Origin: Sphingopyxis sp.
GTDB taxonomy: Bacteria; Pseudomonadota; Alphaproteobacteria; Sphingomonadales; Sphingomonadaceae
DNA: 64,000 nt
Direction: 5' to 3'
Assembly: GCA_002733865.1 (NCBI GenBank)
Contig: NVXM01000007.1
Coordinates: forward strand, 1-64,000
A model generated the notes under the pieces. That model was not told the origin of the DNA. It made no database searches and was given only the letters and a program-made list of their open reading frames with translations. The position numbers and the translations under genes are program-made. Shown here in pieces: positions 44,224 through 51,398 of this stretch. Numbering within the stretch: position 1 is the stretch's first letter; each line of letters starts with the position of its first letter.

Positions 44224-44844
44224 ATGATCCAGATACTATCATTAGCGCAACGCGGCGTTCAGGCTCACGTCTTTGACAGCATGTTTGAGGACCGCAAACG
44301 ATTGTTTGTCGATCTGCTGGGCTGGGATGTACCGGTGATCGACAATCGCTTCGAGATCGACAGATTCGATATCGAGCACGCCGTCTATTTTGTCGCTACC
44401 GACGAAGACGGCAATCATCAGGGTTCGCTCCGGATGCTCCCAACCACGCGCCCGCACATATTGGACAGTCTGTTTGGGGATTTATGCCCGGGAGGCGTTC
44501 CGACGGGCGAACAGATATATGAGATCACTCGATTATGCCTTCCGGCCCGGCTTGGTAGTGCGCAGCGGCTTGAGACCCGCAAGCAGCTGATTTCCGCCAT
44601 GGTCGACTATGCACTTGCCAATGGCATTGTCCGGTTGACCGGCGTTGTCGATGCAGGGTTCCGCAAGGATATACTCAATATGGGCTGGCGTGCCGAACCG
44701 CTTGGACCCGCCAAGCTTTTTGATGGTGCGAACCTCGGCGCTTTTGCCGTTCATATCTCGTCTGAGACGCCCGAGCGGTTGCGCTGGACCGGCATCTATC
44801 GCGAGAATATGCGCGCGGATCGCGCACGGCAGGTGTCAGCATGA
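44224..44844 (+). CDS. luxI: Acyl-homoserine-lactone synthase (LuxI family)
   Basis: A 206-residue autoinducer synthase that joins S-adenosylmethionine and an acyl-ACP into an acyl-homoserine lactone. The family residues are present: MFEDRKRLFVDLLGW with Arg24, Phe28 and Trp34, EIDRFD with Asp46 and Asp49, GSLRMLPTTRPH with its Arg, and EITRLCL. The length is normal. A ribosome site (GGGAG) lies 6 nt before the ATG and may be masked by a stem. The stop overlaps the dioxygenase start by 4 bp (ATGA). The acyl chain made cannot be read from sequence. Confidence 0.93.
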   Translation: MIQILSLAQRGVQAHVFDSMFEDRKRLFVDLLGWDVPVIDNRFEIDRFDIEHAVYFVATDEDGNHQGSLRMLPTTRPHILDSLFGDLCPGGVPTGEQIYEITRLCLPARLGSAQRLETRKQLISAMVDYALANGIVRLTGVVDAGFRKDILNMGWRAEPLGPAKLFDGANLGAFAVHISSETPERLRWTGIYRENMRADRARQVSA

Positions 44845-45734
44845 ACGCGGTAGTTGAGGGCAAGCAATCGGCTCATATCAATGGCATCGTGACCGGCCTC
44901 CAGCGCGATGGCTATCATGTGGTCAGGAACGCGATCGATCCCGAGATCATAGCAAGACTTGCTGCTGACCTCGACAAGGATTTTGCGGCCACGCCCCATT
45001 GTGAAGGCGGGTTTTACGGTGCCCGCACCAAGCGTTTTGGAGGCCTGCTGGCGCGGTCACCGCATAGCGACGAATTGGTCCGCCACCCCGCGATCCTTGC
45101 AGTCGCTCAGAAAGTACTCGAACCCTTTTGTGATCGGATTACGTTAAATCTCACTCAGGCCGTCGAAATTCATCCCGGCGCATTGCCGCAATTTCCGCAT
45201 CGTGATCAGGATATGTGGCAAGGCCCGAAGGGCGAGATGGAGTATCTGCTCAACGTGATGTGGCCGCTCACGCCCTTTACCGCAGAGAATGGGGCAACCC
45301 GAATTTGGCCGGGTAGTCACCGCCTGCAGGATAGCGGCGCTCTTCCAGACGATGAAGCCATCGCGCCTGAATTGATGCCCGGCGATGCATTATTATTTCT
45401 GGGCTCAACACTGCATGGCGGAGGCGGAAACAAAACCGACACCCCCCGGCGCGGTATTATTGTCAGCTACTGTCTGGGCTGGCTCAAACCGTTCGAACTG
45501 CAATGGCTGGTCTATCCGCCGCATGTCGCCCGGCATTTTGATCCCCAGCTTGCCGCGTTGATCGGTTACGCACAGCACCGGCCAAATCTCGGCAATGTCG
45601 AGGGCCAATGCCCCTCGCTGTTGCTCAGGGATGGTCTACCGATTCACCGCGCTGCGATCGATGCCCTGCGACCCGATCAGGCAGAAGCGGTGGCAGCCTT
45701 TGTCGCCGACCAATCCGGCAAGACTGAATCCTAA
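44841..45734 (+). CDS. PhyH-type Fe(II)/2-oxoglutarate dioxygenase
   Basis: A 297-residue phytanoyl-CoA dioxygenase family enzyme. The metal-binding triad is visible as FPHRDQDM (His120, Asp122) and STLHGGGGNKT (His192), with an Arg for 2-oxoglutarate in TPRRGIIVSY. These enzymes hydroxylate lipids and small metabolites. Being wedged between luxI (4-bp overlap) and the DUF6499/DUF2285 gene (1-bp gap), it is likely to alter the acyl chain of the lactone signal or its precursor. That link is inferred, and another substrate is possible. It appears intact. Confidence 0.85.
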   Translation: MNAVVEGKQSAHINGIVTGLQRDGYHVVRNAIDPEIIARLAADLDKDFAATPHCEGGFYGARTKRFGGLLARSPHSDELVRHPAILAVAQKVLEPFCDRITLNLTQAVEIHPGALPQFPHRDQDMWQGPKGEMEYLLNVMWPLTPFTAENGATRIWPGSHRLQDSGALPDDEAIAPELMPGDALLFLGSTLHGGGGNKTDTPRRGIIVSYCLGWLKPFELQWLVYPPHVARHFDPQLAALIGYAQHRPNLGNVEGQCPSLLLRDGLPIHRAAIDALRPDQAEAVAAFVADQSGKTES

Positions 45735-45735
45735 G

Positions 45736-46017
45736 ATGACCGTCGGCGACATAGGCTCAGGATGGCAGGATCCGGCGTTTTACCGGGCGTTGCTACAATG
45801 TGGACGTGCAGGCCTCGCCTGGGAGGTACTACGGCGCAGTCAGGAATATCGAAAAGAGATTATTCACGCCCCTCAGCAACTGCGCTGCCAGCAAGTCGGC
45901 CCCACTTTGCTGAAGGGTGCCGAGAGCGGTATAGCTGCCCGCTGGGGTTTGCACTTTCGCCGAACATCCCGCCATCTCAGCACCCGATGCCCGGCTGATC
46001 TGGTCGGCCAAGTTTGA
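45736..46017 (+). CDS. DUF6499 N-terminal half of a frameshifted FseA-like excision activator
   Basis: A 93-codon frame beginning one base after the PhyH stop. Residues 1-74 match DUF6499 (SGWQDPAFYRALLQCGRAGL, then AWEVLRRSQEYRKEI), ending in the conserved WGLHF. From residue 75 the sequence turns into non-family Arg/Ser-rich residues until the stop at 46017. The family sequence (AEHPAISAPDARLIW) continues in the +1 frame after an extra C at 45958. In the Mesorhizobium R7A ICE, FseA, the activator of excisionase expression, is made from two such halves by +1 ribosomal frameshifting. Here it is either the same device or a recent single-base mutation. Confidence 0.75.
   Translation: MTVGDIGSGWQDPAFYRALLQCGRAGLAWEVLRRSQEYRKEIIHAPQQLRCQQVGPTLLKGAESGIAARWGLHFRRTSRHLSTRCPADLVGQV
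45952..45960 (+). promoter_or_regulatory. Candidate +1 ribosomal frameshift site (CAC-UUU-CGC)
   Basis: In the DUF6499 frame the codons read CAC UUU CGC. A phenylalanine tRNA on UUU (45955-45957) can slip one base onto UUC, putting GCC GAA CAU in frame and restoring the DUF2285 sequence. The same UUU-CGN order is used in the influenza PA-X +1 frameshift (UCC UUU CGU). The site is seen; its use is inferred. Confidence 0.55.
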
Positions 46018-46540
46018 TCCATCGGTTCTGACGGTTGTTGCCCACACAAGTTTTGCGCCCGCTCGTGAGTGTTTCAATCTCGCTCGTTTTGGATCGCGTG
46101 TGTTTGTCGCGCGCGATACTAATACAGAATATGTCGCGATTAGCGATGGCAGTGTATCGTTGCGGCTCGACGTTATCTCCGGGTCGGTGTGCCACGGTCC
46201 GATGATGATTGAGCATAGACTTGTCGGCATCTCCGCGCTAGCTCCAAAAATACCCGCACTGCAAAATTTTATCAGCCTGTGCCGGACCGGCAAGATGGCG
46301 CGTTGGCGAGAACCGGGTGATCCGCGTTTGGCGCGCCTGATATCGACTCTGCGCGTTCTGGACGCACTACGTGATGGAGCAAGTCAGCGCGATATTGGGA
46401 CGGTGCTGATAGGCGGCGGCGATGAAATCGATTGGCCTGGACCGGGAGATTCCAATCGATCCTATGTCCGCAGACTTATCGCGCTTGCACGCCGCATGGA
46501 GCATCTGGGGCCGCACGGCATTTTGACACGCAAAATTTGA
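45959..46540 (+). CDS. DUF2285 C-terminal half of the FseA-like activator (+1 frame)
   Basis: A 193-codon continuation in the +1 frame, with no start codon of its own at the junction (a GTG at 46100 is the first likely internal start). It matches DUF2285 throughout: LIWSAKFDPSVLTVVA, then ARECFNLARFGSRVFVA, VSLRLDVISGSVCHGPMMIE, LISTLRVLDALRDGASQRDI, and SNRSYVRRLIALARRME. Joined to the first half it gives about 267 residues, an expected size for FseA-type proteins. DUF2285 proteins act as DNA-binding transcription activators in such ICEs; the likely target is the excisionase promoter around 26663-26829. Confidence 0.75.
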   Translation, partial: AEHPAISAPDARLIWSAKFDPSVLTVVAHTSFAPARECFNLARFGSRVFVARDTNTEYVAISDGSVSLRLDVISGSVCHGPMMIEHRLVGISALAPKIPALQNFISLCRTGKMARWREPGDPRLARLISTLRVLDALRDGASQRDIGTVLIGGGDEIDWPGPGDSNRSYVRRLIALARRMEHLGPHGILTRKI

Positions 46541-46545
46541 ACGAA

Positions 46546-46773
46546 TTAGTGTTTCGCGGCCGAATGATCGTTTTTGAGAAAATCACACGGATCAATCTCA
46601 AGTGCTTTGGCAAGTCGGCCAATAACACTAATGGTTGGTGATACCCTGCCTTGTTCAATTTTGCCGACATAGCGTGCGCTCAGATCCGCCTTGTCTGCCA
46701 ACTCCTCCTGAGTCAGTTTCCGCTCATGCCTTATGCGGCGGATATTGAGTGCAACGACTTCAGTGAGTTCCAT
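46546..46773 (-). CDS. XRE-family repressor (QseC-like)
   Basis: A 75-residue helix-turn-helix regulator: IRRIRHERKLTQEELADKADLSARYVGKIEQGRVSPTI, then LAKALEIDPCDFL, the full five-helix XRE fold and little more. It is divergent from a DUF2285 gene with a perfect palindrome between them. In the Mesorhizobium R7A ICE the small XRE protein QseC controls the divergent anti-activator qseM from such palindromes. The position here next to the FseA-like gene supports a similar role. It converges with the DUF2285 half, leaving 5 bp between stops. Confidence 0.85.
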   Translation of the reverse strand: MELTEVVALNIRRIRHERKLTQEELADKADLSARYVGKIEQGRVSPTISVIGRLAKALEIDPCDFLKNDHSAAKH

Positions 46774-46807
46774 CCAGCATGATCGACGGCAATAGAGGGA
46801 ATTTTAC

Positions 46808-46825
46808 TAGGAACTATAGTTCCTA
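46808..46825. promoter_or_regulatory. Perfect 18-bp palindrome TAGGAACTATAGTTCCTA, likely XRE operator
   Basis: The palindrome is exactly symmetric and lies between the divergent XRE gene (start 46773) and the DUF2285 gene (start 46881), where it can cover both promoters. Only one full copy was noticed in the window. Its binding by the XRE protein is inferred from position. Confidence 0.7.
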
Positions 46826-46880
46826 TTCGTGTTGAGATATGCTATTTATCTGGCAGTCAACGGTGGAAGAAATTCTTGTA

Positions 46881-47180
46881 ATGTCAGTTCAATCCGACCC
46901 CAACTGCGCTAAAATCCTAAGCTGTGCGCTAAATGAGAGTGTCATCACAGACTATGATCGCGCCAATTTCCTAACCTATGCGCGATTGCTTGACGCGGCA
47001 GATGAAAACACGGACTGGCGAGAAAACGCTCGCACAATACTCGGATGCGACAAGGCGGCAGATGATGAAACAATGCGCCGATGTTGGGATTCGCATCTCG
47101 CCCGAGCCCGCTGGATCATCGGCGACGGGCTGGCATTGATGGTCGGAGCAGAATCCGAAACCGGCGAGATCAGCCCTTAG
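46881..47180 (+). CDS. Small DUF2285 protein (QseM-like anti-activator candidate)
   Basis: A 99-residue protein. Its core (FLTYARLLDAADENTDWREN, then ARTILGCDKAADDETMRRCWDSHLARARWI) is the helical unit known from small DUF2285 proteins of alphaproteobacterial ICEs. In Mesorhizobium R7A such a protein, QseM, binds and blocks both TraR and FseA, keeping excision off in most cells. The ATG at 46881 is chosen over one at 46839 because a GGTGGAAG stretch lies upstream of it. The divergent XRE gene and palindrome fit the qseC-qseM layout. The anti-activator role is inferred. Confidence 0.7.
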   Translation: MSVQSDPNCAKILSCALNESVITDYDRANFLTYARLLDAADENTDWRENARTILGCDKAADDETMRRCWDSHLARARWIIGDGLALMVGAESETGEISP

Positions 47181-47344
47181 AAACCCAACAAGACAAAGTA
47201 GCGCTCTTTCCGCCCGTATTGATTGAGGCCTGCTGCACTGAGGAAGCATCTTAGTGCGCCGGCCCGCCACTCCGTTATTTTTGAGCATCGGGATATTTCA
47301 GAGCCTCGAAGCCACGCGCATTCCGCCGTGGATCAAGGCGAGCC

Positions 47345-49390
47345 ATGACCCCCACCAAACTCCTTCTCGGCCAGATCCTTATCGTTTTCATGATCGTGAT
47401 ATTGGGCGTCTGGGCCGCGACGCAGTGGGCTGCTGCCATGCTCGGCTATCAGGGCCAACTGGGAAGCGCATGGTTCACACTCGGTGAGTTGCCGGTCTAC
47501 CGGCCTTGGTCGCTATTCCCATGGTGGTATCATTTTGACGCCTACGCGCCTGAGGTTTTCAGGAAAGCAGGCGCACTCGCCGCCACGAGCGGGTTTCTGG
47601 GCTGTGCGTCGGCCATAGGCGGGTCATTATGGCGGGCGCGCCAATCGCGAAAGATAACAACTTATGGCTCCGCGCGCTGGGCAACGCGAGCGGAAACCCA
47701 GGCTGCCGGGCTGCGCGATGACAGCGGCGTCTTCCTTGGCAAGTCCCACAGCAACTATCTGCGCCATGATGGTCCTGAACATGTGATGGCCTTTGCGCCC
47801 ACCCGCTCGGGCAAAGGCGTCGGGCTCGTCATTCCTACCTTACTCTCCTGGACCGGCTCTGCGGTTATTCACGATATCAAAGGCGAGAATTGGCAGCTGA
47901 CCGCTGGTTGGCGGTCGCGCTTCTCACATTGCCTGCTGTTCAATCCAACCGATCCGCAGTCGGCAAAATATAATCCGCTGTTAGAAGTACGGCGCGGTGC
48001 GTATGAGGTACGCGACGCACAGAATATTGCCGACATATTGGTCGATCCCGAAGGCGCGCTGGAACGCCGTAACCATTGGGAAAAGACCAGCCATGCGCTG
48101 CTGGTCGGCGCGATCCTGCATATTCTCTATGCCGAACAGGAAAAGACGCTGGCCCGCGTCGCCACTTTCCTCTCCGACCCGCAGCGCAGCTTTGTCGCCA
48201 CCTTGCGGCGGATGATGACCACCAATCATCTGGGGACCAGAGACAATCCGCGGGTGCATCCAGTGGTCGCCTCGGCGGCGCGCGAGCTTCTCAACAAAAG
48301 CGACAATGAACGGTCCGGCGTGCTTTCGACCGCCATGTCCTTTCTCGGTCTCTACCGCGATCCGACAATTGCCAAAGTAACTAGCGTCTGTGACTGGCGC
48401 ATCGCCGATCTGATGGATGGCGCGCGGCCCTGCTCGCTCTATCTGGTGGTGCCGCCGTCCGATATTTCGCGGACCAAGCCGCTAATCCGCCTGGTACTCA
48501 ACCAGATTGGACGCCGGCTCACAGAAAAGCTTGATGCAGACGAGCATGGCCAGCACAAAGACAAGCTGCTCTTGATGCTCGACGAATTCCCGGCGCTGGG
48601 CCGTCTCGATTTTTTCGAGACGGCGCTGGCCTTCATGGCCGGCTACGGCATCCGTGCTTTTTTAATTGCGCAGAGCCTCAACCAGATATCCAAAGCTTAT
48701 GGCGAGAATAACGCGATCCTCGACAATTGCCATGTGCGTGTGTGTTTCTCGACCAATGACGAACGCACCGCCAAGCGAATTTCCGATGCCTTGGGCACCG
48801 CCACCGAACAGCGTGCGATGCGCAATTACGCAGGGCATAGACTGGCGCCATGGCTCGCTCATGTCATGGTCTCGCGCCAGGAAACCGCCCGGCCCCTGCT
48901 GACGCCCGGCGAGGTTATGCAATTGCCCGCATCGGACGAGATTGTGATGGTTTCCGGACTGGCCCCGATCCGCGCGAAAAAGCTGCAATATTATAAGGAC
49001 AGTAATTTTACTGCGCGGGTGCTGGCCGCGCCGCTGCTTGGCGATGGCATTTATGCCGACCGGCCTTCACAGCGCGGCCATGACTGGAGCGGTCTTGCAG
49101 GTCGCACCGATATGCGGCTCGGCGCGCAATCTGAAAGCAACGGCGAAAACAGTGAAGGCGGCCTGCAGCAAGAGCGCCATCCGGGTCTTGCCGAAGAACA
49201 GCCCAAACCAGCGCCTGAGCCTGAACAACTGGAGTTGCTCGCAGAGGCAGAAGACGAAGGCAATCCTGCCGCTGACCGGCGGACGATGGACCGGCTGCGC
49301 GGAGCGCGCACCCTCGCTGCCGCGCATCAGGTCAATGAAAGTACAGATCGCGGAAATGGCCGCGCCGACGATCTGCTGCCGAGTTTCTGA
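47345..49390 (+). CDS. traG: TraG/VirD4-type conjugation coupling protein
   Basis: A 681-residue ATPase that brings the relaxase-DNA complex to the conjugation channel. Two N-terminal membrane segments (LLGQILIVFMIVILGVWAA; GFLGCASAIGGSL) are followed by Walker A FAPTRSGKGVGLVIP (about residues 149-163) and Walker B LLLMLDEFPALG (about 406-417), then GIRAFLIAQSLNQI. The last 100 residues are an acidic linker typical of ICE forms. It starts the Trb operon and is followed 2 bp later by an RHH gene. The 164-bp gap upstream probably holds the operon promoter; no LuxR-type box was clear to me. Confidence 0.95.
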   Translation: MTPTKLLLGQILIVFMIVILGVWAATQWAAAMLGYQGQLGSAWFTLGELPVYRPWSLFPWWYHFDAYAPEVFRKAGALAATSGFLGCASAIGGSLWRARQSRKITTYGSARWATRAETQAAGLRDDSGVFLGKSHSNYLRHDGPEHVMAFAPTRSGKGVGLVIPTLLSWTGSAVIHDIKGENWQLTAGWRSRFSHCLLFNPTDPQSAKYNPLLEVRRGAYEVRDAQNIADILVDPEGALERRNHWEKTSHALLVGAILHILYAEQEKTLARVATFLSDPQRSFVATLRRMMTTNHLGTRDNPRVHPVVASAARELLNKSDNERSGVLSTAMSFLGLYRDPTIAKVTSVCDWRIADLMDGARPCSLYLVVPPSDISRTKPLIRLVLNQIGRRLTEKLDADEHGQHKDKLLLMLDEFPALGRLDFFETALAFMAGYGIRAFLIAQSLNQISKAYGENNAILDNCHVRVCFSTNDERTAKRISDALGTATEQRAMRNYAGHRLAPWLAHVMVSRQETARPLLTPGEVMQLPASDEIVMVSGLAPIRAKKLQYYKDSNFTARVLAAPLLGDGIYADRPSQRGHDWSGLAGRTDMRLGAQSESNGENSEGGLQQERHPGLAEEQPKPAPEPEQLELLAEAEDEGNPAADRRTMDRLRGARTLAAAHQVNESTDRGNGRADDLLPSF

Positions 49391-49392
49391 CC

Positions 49393-49806
49393 ATGCGCAA
49401 ACAATCCGTCCGCTATCAATTGTTTCTGCCGAAGAAACTGTCCGAACGCTTCGAAACATTAGCGGCAGGGCCGGGCGTGACAAAATCCTCGATCCTAACC
49501 GATGCGCTCACCGCATGGCTTAACCGGCAGGCAGCCAGCGAAGTGGAAGAGCGCTTCGCCATCCGGCTTGATCGGATGTCGAACCAACTCGCCCGGATCG
49601 AACGCGATGGCCATGTGCTGATCGAATCCTTGGCTTTGTTTGTGCATTACCAGCTGACCATCTGTCCGCCAGTGGCAGACGGCGACCATGCCGCCCGCGC
49701 GATTGGGCGCGACCGGTTTCAGGCGTTTGTCATGGAAGTCGGCAAGGCCATGGCGAGCGGCAAACATAGCCTTACCAAGCCCGATGACAAGCAGAGCAGC
49801 CAATGA
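49393..49806 (+). CDS. Ribbon-helix-helix (CopG-like) protein of the trb operon
   Basis: A 137-residue protein with an N-terminal ribbon-helix-helix (SVRYQLFLPKKLSERFETLAA, then GVTKSSILTDALTAWL) followed by a helical region (RLDRMSNQLARIERDGHVLIESLALFVHYQL). Proteins of this kind usually lie between traG and trbB in Trb-type ICEs and may act as regulators or as relaxosome helpers. Its stop overlaps trbB by 4 bp (ATGA). Confidence 0.85.
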   Translation: MRKQSVRYQLFLPKKLSERFETLAAGPGVTKSSILTDALTAWLNRQAASEVEERFAIRLDRMSNQLARIERDGHVLIESLALFVHYQLTICPPVADGDHAARAIGRDRFQAFVMEVGKAMASGKHSLTKPDDKQSSQ

Positions 49807-50807
49807 CCAGCAATTCGCCATCCGCCTCACGTGCACTTGCCATGCTGCTTTCGGCCATGGGCCGTGATATTGCTGCCGCGCTAGCCGATCCAGCAACCCA
49901 GGAAGTGATGGTCAATCCCGATGGACGATTGCGTATCGACCGGCTCGGCGAAGGCCGGATCGATACGGGCATTGATATTGCACCCTCGCAGATTGAGCGC
50001 ATTATCCGCCTGGTCGCGAGCCATGCGCGCAGCGAAGTCCATGGGAGCGCGCCCATCATCAGCGCGGAACTGCCGCCCCATGGCGGGGCGCTGGCAGGCG
50101 AGCGGTTCGAAGGCGTGTTGCCACCGGTTTCATCGGGCCCGTGCTTTTCAATCCGCAAACCGGCGAGCCGGGCTTACGCATTGGAGGATTATATCGCGGA
50201 CGGCATAGTCACGCCATTGCAAGCAGGTTTTTTGCGCCATGCCGTGCGAGACCGCCATAATATTCTCGTCGCGGGCGGCACCAGTTCCGGCAAGACCACG
50301 CTCGCCAATGCCCTGCTTGCAGAAATGGCGGGTCTTGATGAGCGCATCATCATCATCGAAGATACGCGCGAACTCCAATGCGCCGCGGCGGACACAGTGG
50401 CATTGCGCACCAAGACCGGCCTTGTCACCATTGCCGATCTTGTCCGCTCGACATTGCGGCTGCGCCCCGACCGGATCATCGTCGGCGAAGTGCGCGGGGC
50501 CGAAGCGCTCGATATGCTCAAAGCTTGGAATACCGGTCATCCCGGCGGGATCGCCACCGTGCATGCCAATTCGGCTGCCGCCGCGCTGACCCGGCTGGAG
50601 CAGCTGATTCAGGACGCCGTCACCACCGTTCCGCGCGCGTTGATTGCCGAAAGCATCGACACGATCGTCTTCATTTCTGGCCGCGGGATAGCGCGCAAAA
50701 TCGAAACCGTCGCGCAGCTTTCCGGATTGAACGCAGATGGCAGCTACGCGCTTCGGGAAGCTAGCAACCTTCATTTAACATCCAAGGAGAATATCCATGC
50801 ACCATAA
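49803..50807 (+). CDS. trbB: TrbB (VirB11-like) conjugation ATPase
   Basis: A 334-residue hexameric traffic ATPase that powers pilus assembly and DNA export. Walker A is NILVAGGTSSGKTTLA (about residues 153-168), the Asp box IIIIEDTRELQC, the Walker B and His boxes RLRPDRIIVGEVRG and GGIATVHANSA, all as in VirB11/TrbB. It overlaps the RHH gene by 4 bp and trbC by 11 bp. It appears intact. Confidence 0.95.
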   Translation: MTSNSPSASRALAMLLSAMGRDIAAALADPATQEVMVNPDGRLRIDRLGEGRIDTGIDIAPSQIERIIRLVASHARSEVHGSAPIISAELPPHGGALAGERFEGVLPPVSSGPCFSIRKPASRAYALEDYIADGIVTPLQAGFLRHAVRDRHNILVAGGTSSGKTTLANALLAEMAGLDERIIIIEDTRELQCAAADTVALRTKTGLVTIADLVRSTLRLRPDRIIVGEVRGAEALDMLKAWNTGHPGGIATVHANSAAAALTRLEQLIQDAVTTVPRALIAESIDTIVFISGRGIARKIETVAQLSGLNADGSYALREASNLHLTSKENIHAP

Positions 50808-51126
50808 TTTCATACGATCCGACAGATTGATCACATTGCTGTTCGCAGCGGCCTTGTCCCTCGCTATCAGCAGCACAGCGCTCGCCGCAGGCTCCGGCAT
50901 GCCTTGGGAAGAACCGCTGCAACAGGTTCTGGAATCGGTACAGGGCCCGGTCGCCAAAATCATGGCGGTGATGATTATCATCATTACCGGATTGACCCTG
51001 GCTTTTGGCGAAACCGCAGGTGGATTTAGGAAACTCATCCAGATCGTCTTCGGTCTCTCGATCGCCTTTGCCGCCTCCTCTTTCTTTCTCTCCTTTTTCA
51101 GCTTCGGCGGCGGGGCGCTGATCTGA
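50797..51126 (+). CDS. trbC: TrbC (VirB2-like) pilin precursor
   Basis: A 109-residue pilin. A long signal peptide (LITLLFAAALSLAISSTALAA) precedes a short mature chain with two membrane helices (IMAVMIIIITGLTLAFG; IQIVFGLSIAFAASSFFLSF). It is probably processed and made cyclic by TraF (25861-26436). AAGGAG lies just before its ATG. It overlaps trbB by 11 bp and trbD by one base. Confidence 0.92.
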   Translation: MHHNFIRSDRLITLLFAAALSLAISSTALAAGSGMPWEEPLQQVLESVQGPVAKIMAVMIIIITGLTLAFGETAGGFRKLIQIVFGLSIAFAASSFFLSFFSFGGGALI

Positions 51127-51398
51127 TGGCATCGGCAGAGCAAAATCTCGACGGCTTTGAAGCCCCCATCCATCGGGCGCTGTGCGAGCCGATATTATTG
51201 GGCGGCGCGCCGCGCGTGATTGCCATCATTAACGGCACTGTGGCGGCCGCGCTCGGCCTTGGCCTGCAGCAGTGGCTTGCGGGTATCCTGCTCTGGGGCG
51301 TGGGTCACGCCATCGCCGTTATGGCCGCCAAGCGCGATCCCGATTTTGCCGCCGTGCTCGCGCGTCATCTCAAACAGAAAGGGCATTTCACATGCTAG
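51126..51398 (+). CDS. trbD: TrbD (VirB3-like) inner-membrane protein
   Basis: A 90-residue VirB3-family protein: APIHRALCEPILLGGAPRVIA, then two close membrane segments (IIN-GTVAAALGLGLQQWL; ILLWGVGHAIAVM) and a KRDPDFAAVLARHLKQK tail. It is placed as usual between the pilin and the VirB4 ATPase and overlaps trbE by 7 bp. Confidence 0.92.
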   Translation: MASAEQNLDGFEAPIHRALCEPILLGGAPRVIAIINGTVAAALGLGLQQWLAGILLWGVGHAIAVMAAKRDPDFAAVLARHLKQKGHFTC

